A DNA stretch of 64,000 nucleotides from Sinorhizobium chiapasense (GTDB taxonomy: Bacteria > Pseudomonadota > Alphaproteobacteria > Rhizobiales > Rhizobiaceae): contig NZ_CP133148.1 of NCBI RefSeq assembly GCF_036488675.1, positions 3,060,001-3,124,000 of the forward strand, in the 5' to 3' direction. This document shows, piece after piece, positions 59,944 to 64,000 of the stretch. The notes beneath the pieces are model-generated. The model had not been told where the DNA came from, ran no database searches, and saw only the letters and a program-made list of their open reading frames with translations. The stretch's first letter is position 1; each line of letters starts with the position of its first letter. Made by a program: the position numbers and the translations under genes.

Positions 59944-60050
59944 TCCTGTCCCCACGCCCGGCTCACTTTCGTCAAAGCCGCGTCAATTCAATCATGCTTT
60001 TGCATAGTTAGCGCCCGTTCGCGACGGGCGAAAGAGAAGATCGGGATCGA

Positions 60051-60827
60051 TCAATCGCCAAACCGCGTCGCGGAAACGGTCACGGGACCGAGCTTCGTCG
60101 GGATGCGGACATAGACCGGGGCATAGACGTCGACGGCCTCTGCTCTTGCGAACCAGACCTCCATCGTCTCCAGTCGGCGCAGATATTCGACATCCTCTCG
60201 CCCCTTCCTGTATCCCGCTTTCGGAACGAAGCGGACACCACAGACGATGACTTCGCCCTCGAATCCTCTGGTCTTGAAGCTTCGGGTTCCCTTCGGCGAG
60301 AGCCTGATATCAAGCCGCGATTCGCCATCGAAGATCGGCAGTGTGTTGGGGCAAACCCTGCTCTTTCCGGGAATGATCAGCCCGGAGAGCGGGTCCAGCA
60401 CGTTGCGCATGTCGCGGCTCGTCACCGGCACCCAGTTTTTCGGAAGCGGGTTGCGCTTCGGGGTCATGCTCGCACGCACGACATTGCCGTTGCGGAAGGT
60501 CACGCTGATCGCACGCGACTTTCTGCCACTGCGATAGGACATCGAATATTGCGAGGCGCGCAGATGATCATTCGCGATCACGCCGGAAACTCGTGTCTGG
60601 CCGGACGTGCGGCTGATGATGTCGACGAGTCCCGCGGAATTCAGCGTGCCGGAAATCGTGTAGCGATTCTTTTCAAGTTCGGTGTGGAAAGTGGCGCGTG
60701 CCAAAGGCAGGCCGGCAAGCGCAATACTGTAATCTGTCTGATGCTGGATATCCGCAGCCAAGGATGCTGTGGAAAACATCATGGCGGCCAGCAATGCTGA
60801 CGCCCGGAAGCCATTGCGCCTTTTCAT
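60051..60827 (-). CDS. DUF3108 domain-containing periplasmic protein
   Basis: The 258-aa protein has a signal peptide (MKRRNGFRASALLAAMMF, cleavage after SLA/A about residue 24) and the DUF3108 beta-strands (YSIALAGLPLARATFHTELE, VDIISRTSGQTRVSG, GGRKSR-type basic loop, RLETMEVWF). It is secreted to the periplasm; function unknown. It is transcribed away from rpmB across 366 bp. Confidence 0.85.
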   Translation of the reverse strand: MKRRNGFRASALLAAMMFSTASLAADIQHQTDYSIALAGLPLARATFHTELEKNRYTISGTLNSAGLVDIISRTSGQTRVSGVIANDHLRASQYSMSYRSGRKSRAISVTFRNGNVVRASMTPKRNPLPKNWVPVTSRDMRNVLDPLSGLIIPGKSRVCPNTLPIFDGESRLDIRLSPKGTRSFKTRGFEGEVIVCGVRFVPKAGYRKGREDVEYLRRLETMEVWFARAEAVDVYAPVYVRIPTKLGPVTVSATRFGD

Positions 60828-61193
60828 GCCCGAAAGCCCTGTCGTTCCTTAGCCGTTGCAATCCTCTGGGATGCAGGCGGTTTGCGGCTTTTTTTGCGCC
60901 AACTGCTCAGATTCCGGCCGCCGCAACGCAGAACGAGCGGCGCCTCTTCATTGCACGGCGTTCAAGACAAATAGCGCAGTGAATAACGGCTTGGAATGGG
61001 TATCGGCAGAGATTATTGTAGCAGCGGCGGCGATCGCGTTGCGGTTTTTCGAGAATGCGCATGGTTTGGCTTGACTGGCAGGCCTTCTGTGACTATAGAA
61101 CCGCGACTTTCCAATAATGGCCAACAGGAACGCGGCCTGGGCTCTGGGCCCGCTACCGCATTGTCCGGCGGCGATAAAGAGAATAGGTGTACC
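60828..61193. other. Intergenic region between DUF3108 and rpmB
   Basis: 366 bp without a credible gene. It holds the rpmB promoter (61072-61100) and the start region of the divergent DUF3108 gene. I see no RIME here. Confidence 0.5.
61072..61100 (+). promoter_or_regulatory. Sigma-70 promoter of rpmB
   Basis: TTGACT (61072-61077), exactly 17-nt spacer, TATAGA (61095-61100). It is the best promoter match in the window and lies about 94 bp before the rpmB ATG. Confidence 0.75.
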
Positions 61194-61484
61194 ATGTCCC
61201 GTAGTTGCGAATTGACCGGCAAGGGCGTCCAGTCGGGCCACAATGTCAGCCACGCCAACAACAAGACCAAGCGCAAGTTCCTCCCGAACCTGTGCAACGT
61301 CACGCTGATTTCCGATGCTCTCGGCCAGCGATTCCGCCTGCGCGTTTCCGCAGCGGCTCTCCGCTCGGTCGAACACCGCGGCGGGCTCGACGCTTTCCTG
61401 CTGAAGGCTGACGAGAACGAGCTGAGCATGCGCGCTCGCCTGCTGCGCCGCCAGATCGTCAAGAAGACCGCTGAAGCAGCCTGA
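61194..61484 (+). CDS. rpmB: 50S ribosomal protein L28
   Basis: The 96-aa protein starts [20 protein letters not shown], the L28 signature, with a basic rRNA-binding middle ([12 protein letters not shown]). One cysteine is near the start; the four-Cys zinc form is not present. Good promoter and terminator bracket it as a single-gene unit. The ATG at 61194 is the family start. Confidence 0.97.
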   Translation: MSRSCELTGKGVQSGHNVSHANNKTKRKFLPNLCNVTLISDALGQRFRLRVSAAALRSVEHRGGLDAFLLKADENELSMRARLLRRQIVKKTAEAA

Positions 61485-61513
61485 TCGGCGCCAGCTCTTC
61501 CGACAAGACTTGA

Positions 61514-61545
61514 AGGCTTGCCGACTTCGTCCGGCAAGCCTTTTT
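61514..61545 (+). terminator. Rho-independent terminator of rpmB
   Basis: Perfect 10-bp stem AGGCTTGCCG (61514-61523) / CGGCAAGCCT (61532-61541), continuing into TTTTT. Confidence 0.92.
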
Positions 61546-61600
61546 CTCGTGTCGTGACCTCTTCAGCCGCCGCGCAAGTACCCGGTCACGGTTTCTCCAA

Positions 61601-61630
61601 CTGGTGGCATCACCCAGGATAAAAAAATGC
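61601..61630 (+). promoter_or_regulatory. Possible preQ1-I-like riboswitch at the translation start
   Basis: A 4-bp stem CTGG/CCAG (61601-61604, 61614-61617) closes a loop TGGCATCAC; after it comes an A-rich tail, and ATGC at 61627-61630 (including the start codon) can pair with GCAT in the loop (61607-61610). That is the H-type pseudoknot layout of preQ1-I riboswitches, and the gene downstream belongs to the queuosine-precursor transporter family. The AGGA Shine-Dalgarno overlaps the stem, so pairing would repress translation. The stem is short; unverified. Confidence 0.5.
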
Positions 61631-62268
61631 TGATCAACCGCACGTTCTTTATCTATGTCGCACTCATGACCCTCGTGGTCGTGGCATCGAATTTCCTCGT
61701 CCAATACCCGCTTCCGGGCTCCATCGCCGGCATGAACCTCGGCGACCTGTGGACCTGGGGCGCTTTCAGCTATCCCTTCGCCTTCCTCGTCACCGATCTT
61801 ACCAACCGCCATTTCGGACCGCGGATTGCGCGGCGCGTGGTCGTCGCCGGTTTTGTCGTCGGCGTCACTTTCTCGATCTATCTCGCGACGCCGCGCATCG
61901 CGATCGCTTCCGGCTCGGCGTTCCTGTTCGGTCAGCTCCTCGACATTTCCGTGTTCAACCGGCTGCGTCGCCAGACCTGGTGGCAAGCACCGCTCGCCGG
62001 CTCTCTCATCGGCTCGGCATTGGACACCGCGATGTTCTTCTCCTTCGCCTTCGCGCCGTTCTTCGCGTTCTTCGGACCGAACGACAGCTTTGCGCTGGAG
62101 ACTGCCCCCCTGCTCGCCGTGCTTGCAGCAGGGGCGCCACGCTGGATTTCCTGGGCGCTCGGCGATCTTCTGGTGAAGATCCTTTGCGGCATCGTGCTGC
62201 TCTTGCCCTACGGAGCGCTGATGAGCGTCGTCAAGCCGATGCCGGCGGCCAACGCCACCACCGCATAA
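61627..62268 (+). CDS. Queuosine precursor transporter (YhhQ/VUT, DUF165)
   Basis: The 213-aa membrane protein has six hydrophobic helices with the family motif ASNFLVQYPLP (about residues 19-29) and FLVTDLTNRHFGP (about 53) and the polar helix GSLIGSALDTAMFFSFAF (about 126). YhhQ imports preQ0/preQ1, precursors of queuosine in tRNA. AGGA lies 7 nt before the ATG. It is preceded by a riboswitch-like fold and followed by a terminator; gluQ, which acts on queuosine-tRNA, is 28 kb away. Confidence 0.9.
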   Translation: MLINRTFFIYVALMTLVVVASNFLVQYPLPGSIAGMNLGDLWTWGAFSYPFAFLVTDLTNRHFGPRIARRVVVAGFVVGVTFSIYLATPRIAIASGSAFLFGQLLDISVFNRLRRQTWWQAPLAGSLIGSALDTAMFFSFAFAPFFAFFGPNDSFALETAPLLAVLAAGAPRWISWALGDLLVKILCGIVLLLPYGALMSVVKPMPAANATTA

Positions 62269-62294
62269 GGCAAGCGAGGAACGAAATGACGTTG

Positions 62295-62320
62295 ACGGGG
62301 TCGCGGTGCGGCCCCGTTTT
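62295..62320 (+). terminator. Rho-independent terminator after queuosine precursor transporter
   Basis: ACGGGG/CCCCGT stem with a GC-rich loop, followed by TTT and C. Confidence 0.65.
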
Positions 62321-62364
62321 CATTTGCGAGCCTGATGCCGTTTCCCGCGCCGACGGTGGGCGCT

Positions 62365-63360
62365 TCAACTCGAAACCAGCCGGAATTCGAGCATCAGGTT
62401 ACGTTCGAGAATCGAATGATTGTCATCAGAAACGACGAACACGCGAATCTCGCCGTCGGGCCGAACGACAACATCCAGCCCCTCCATATTGTCGATCTGG
62501 TAGCTCATGTCGGCCTTGAGCAACACCTCACCGTCGACCACGGCGCCTGGGCGGATATCGCCCGCGGCGATCCGGCGAATGCGCATGCCGAGACCGGAGG
62601 CCAGATTGAAGCGGCGCTCCAAGAGCAGCAGATCGCCGTTTGGCAGGAAGGCACCGTCGGTAACAGCATAAGGATCCTCGCGAACGACCGTGAATGCCCC
62701 CTTCATCGGCCCATCGAGAATACCCGCCAGAAGGTTGTCCGACTTGTCGACACTGCGTTCCGCCACGACGACCGCAGCCCCGTGAAGTGGACCGTTCTTC
62801 GGCGCGATCGCGATCGTTTCAAGGCCGCCGTTGATGCGCAGTTCCTCGACGGGAAACGGCAGAACCATCTGTCCGACGGGCCTTGATCGCGCGAAACCCG
62901 GATCGGGATAGACTTCGATGCGGGCCAACTGCTCGAAACTGACGATCGCCTTACCCTCGCGCAGGGCCAACCCTTCCGAGTCCACCCTCCATTTTTCGAG
63001 CTCGGCACCGCCGTCCCCATCGATCATCGATGTCACGGTCAGGTCGCTCAGCCCCAGAAGCCTGCCTCTATCGTCGCGGACAACGGCTCCCTCGACCCAG
63101 TGGCCGGTGTCCATCACGGCGACGAAGGAATCGCTGCCCGGATGAAACCTGATCGCCGAAATCGCGCCGAGCAGCGGGTTGCGGGAGGTTATTTCGATGC
63201 CGCCGATGAATTCGAGTCTGCCGAACACCCTCTCGTTGGAGCCGGCCTTGAATTGTCTTATCTGCCGCGCCTGAACCGGCACGATCTCGGTCGTCGGCTC
63301 CGGCTGCGCGATTGCAGGCGATGCCAGAAGGGAGAGGAGGACAAGGCTTTGACGGAGCAT
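62365..63360 (-). CDS. Esterase-like activity of phytase family protein
   Basis: The 331-aa protein has a signal peptide (cleavage after AIA, about residue 18) and a PF13449-type phytase-like beta-propeller (strands FHPGSDSFVAVMDTG, GKAIVSFEQLARIEVY, DGEIRVFVVSDDNHS). It is expected in the periplasm; the substrate is unknown. Transcribed toward the queuosine transporter's terminator; next upstream gene on this strand is cobT. Confidence 0.82.
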   Translation of the reverse strand: MLRQSLVLLSLLASPAIAQPEPTTEIVPVQARQIRQFKAGSNERVFGRLEFIGGIEITSRNPLLGAISAIRFHPGSDSFVAVMDTGHWVEGAVVRDDRGRLLGLSDLTVTSMIDGDGGAELEKWRVDSEGLALREGKAIVSFEQLARIEVYPDPGFARSRPVGQMVLPFPVEELRINGGLETIAIAPKNGPLHGAAVVVAERSVDKSDNLLAGILDGPMKGAFTVVREDPYAVTDGAFLPNGDLLLLERRFNLASGLGMRIRRIAAGDIRPGAVVDGEVLLKADMSYQIDNMEGLDVVVRPDGEIRVFVVSDDNHSILERNLMLEFRLVSS

Positions 63361-63489
63361 CTAAGAGGGACCTTCGGAGGGCAATGCGAGGGCGTGACAA
63401 GCCGCGACGGCATTGCAGCTCTCAAATCGGGCGCAGAAGCCTTCGCAGGCAGAAACTCAATCACTGCGGGGCCGTGGATCGGCTAAACC

Positions 63490-64000
63490 CTAGCCCGCGC
63501 GGCGCATCCGCCCTGGGCGACGATGCAGGCTTTCGTCCTCGAAGAGCGCTGCCAGCTGCTCCGTCATCGCACCCGCCAGTTCGTCCGCGTCGACGATCGT
63601 CACCGCACGGCGGTAATAGCGCGTCACGTCGTGGCCGATACCGATCGCCAGAAGCTCGACCGGCGAACGGGTCTCGATCTGCTCGATGACGGCGCGCAAG
63701 TGGCGTTCGAGATAGTTTCCGGGGTTCACCGACAAGGTGGAATCATCAACCGGCGCGCCGTCCGAGATCATCATCAGGATGCGCCGTTGCTCCGGCCGCG
63801 CCAGCAGCCGGTCGTGCGCCCACATCAGCGCCTCGCCGTCGATATTCTCTTTTAGCAAGCCTTCGCGCATCATCAGCCCGAGATTGCGGCGCGCCCGACG
63901 CCAAGGGGCATCGGCGGATTTGTAGACGATGTGCCTCAGATCATTGAGACGGCCGGGCGCCTGCGGCTTGCCACCCGCCAGCCATTTCTCGCGCGACTGT
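63490..64000 (-). CDS. cobT: Cobaltochelatase subunit CobT (partial, C-terminal part)
   Basis: The frame runs off the right edge; about 170 codons are seen. The visible part is the VWA-like end of Cob[21 protein letters not shown] then [17 protein letters not shown] (MIDAS-type D-x-S spacing), GNYLERHL and [20 protein letters not shown]. CobT with CobS and CobN inserts cobalt into hydrogenobyrinic acid a,c-diamide in the aerobic B12 pathway. Frame continues to the right edge without a start, so the start is outside the window. Confidence 0.93.
   Translation of the reverse strand, partial: QSREKWLAGGKPQAPGRLNDLRHIVYKSADAPWRRARRNLGLMMREGLLKENIDGEALMWAHDRLLARPEQRRILMMISDGAPVDDSTLSVNPGNYLERHLRAVIEQIETRSPVELLAIGIGHDVTRYYRRAVTIVDADELAGAMTEQLAALFEDESLHRRPGRMRRAG

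Noticed and set aside
61550..61600. The region just upstream of the riboswitch-like fold, considered for a full preQ1-II or other aptamer
   Set aside because: No longer stems could be drawn; only the short 61601-61630 fold stood out.

Overview
The window is about 64 kb of high-GC, gene-dense chromosome from an alphaproteobacterium of the Rhizobiaceae, most likely Sinorhizobium/Ensifer. The evidence is the protein families present (DUF4167, DUF1178, DUF2125, DUF4175/TIGR02302, a CpdR-type receiver, CobT), the local gene orders (prfA-prmC, ptsP-lysC, argH-lptM-lysA, ftsE-ftsX, hisC-tyrC), and about 17 full or partial copies of a roughly 100-bp double-palindrome repeat that matches the RIME elements described from Sinorhizobium/Rhizobium. 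It is core chromosome. I see no prophage, IS element, CRISPR array, integrase or toxin-antitoxin module.

Layout. 1-11.3 kb: the end of an M23 peptidase gene, then clpB, a disordered DUF4167 protein, prmC, prfA, ptsP (EI-Ntr) and lysC, all on the minus strand after the peptidase. 11.3-13.5 kb: a long non-coding gap with a 28-bp perfect palindrome, then an ABC-F ATPase. 13.6-18 kb: ubiG; a minus-strand run comF-grxC-Nit amidase-DUF1178; a divergent methyltransferase. 18-19 kb: an orphan Flp pilin and a small membrane protein. 19-22.6 kb: ppiC-type PPIase, argJ, GNAT acetyltransferase and mutT. 22.8-30.5 kb: secA, an HhH mini-protein, a translationally coupled flippase/acyltransferase pair, an AMP-forming acyl-CoA synthetase and tRNA-Leu(CAA). 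30.8-37.2 kb: dsbB-like, HNH, 3-methyladenine glycosylase, gluQ, YihY, SDR, HIG1, PduO-type adenosyltransferase and rhomboid protease.

37.4-46.9 kb: etfBA and a 3-hydroxyacyl-CoA dehydrogenase gene (fatty and amino acid oxidation), tlpA, argH-lptM-lysA and a DUF4175 membrane protein. 47-52.8 kb: a CpdR-like receiver, hpt, a membrane protein divergent from ftsEX, then YdcF and plsC (cell envelope and division). 52.9-59 kb: ChaC-like cyclotransferase, DUF2125, tyrC-hisC, a methyltransferase, gloB-cupin. 59-64 kb: EamA exporter, DUF3108, rpmB, a queuosine-precursor transporter, a phytase-like protein and the end of cobT.

The most interesting signals are regulatory. A preQ1-I-like pseudoknot can be drawn that would bury the Shine-Dalgarno and start codon of the queuosine-precursor transporter. 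A canonical CtrA box (TTAA-N7-TTAA) lies upstream of ftsEX. ACGT-type palindromes precede etfBA and the hydroxyacyl-CoA dehydrogenase gene. RIME repeats sit repeatedly on, or within 10 bp of, stop codons, and in two cases supply the stop codon itself. I found no convincing multi-gene novel system. The flippase/acyltransferase pair and the RIME-truncated mini-ORF are the best leads for unexplained biology.
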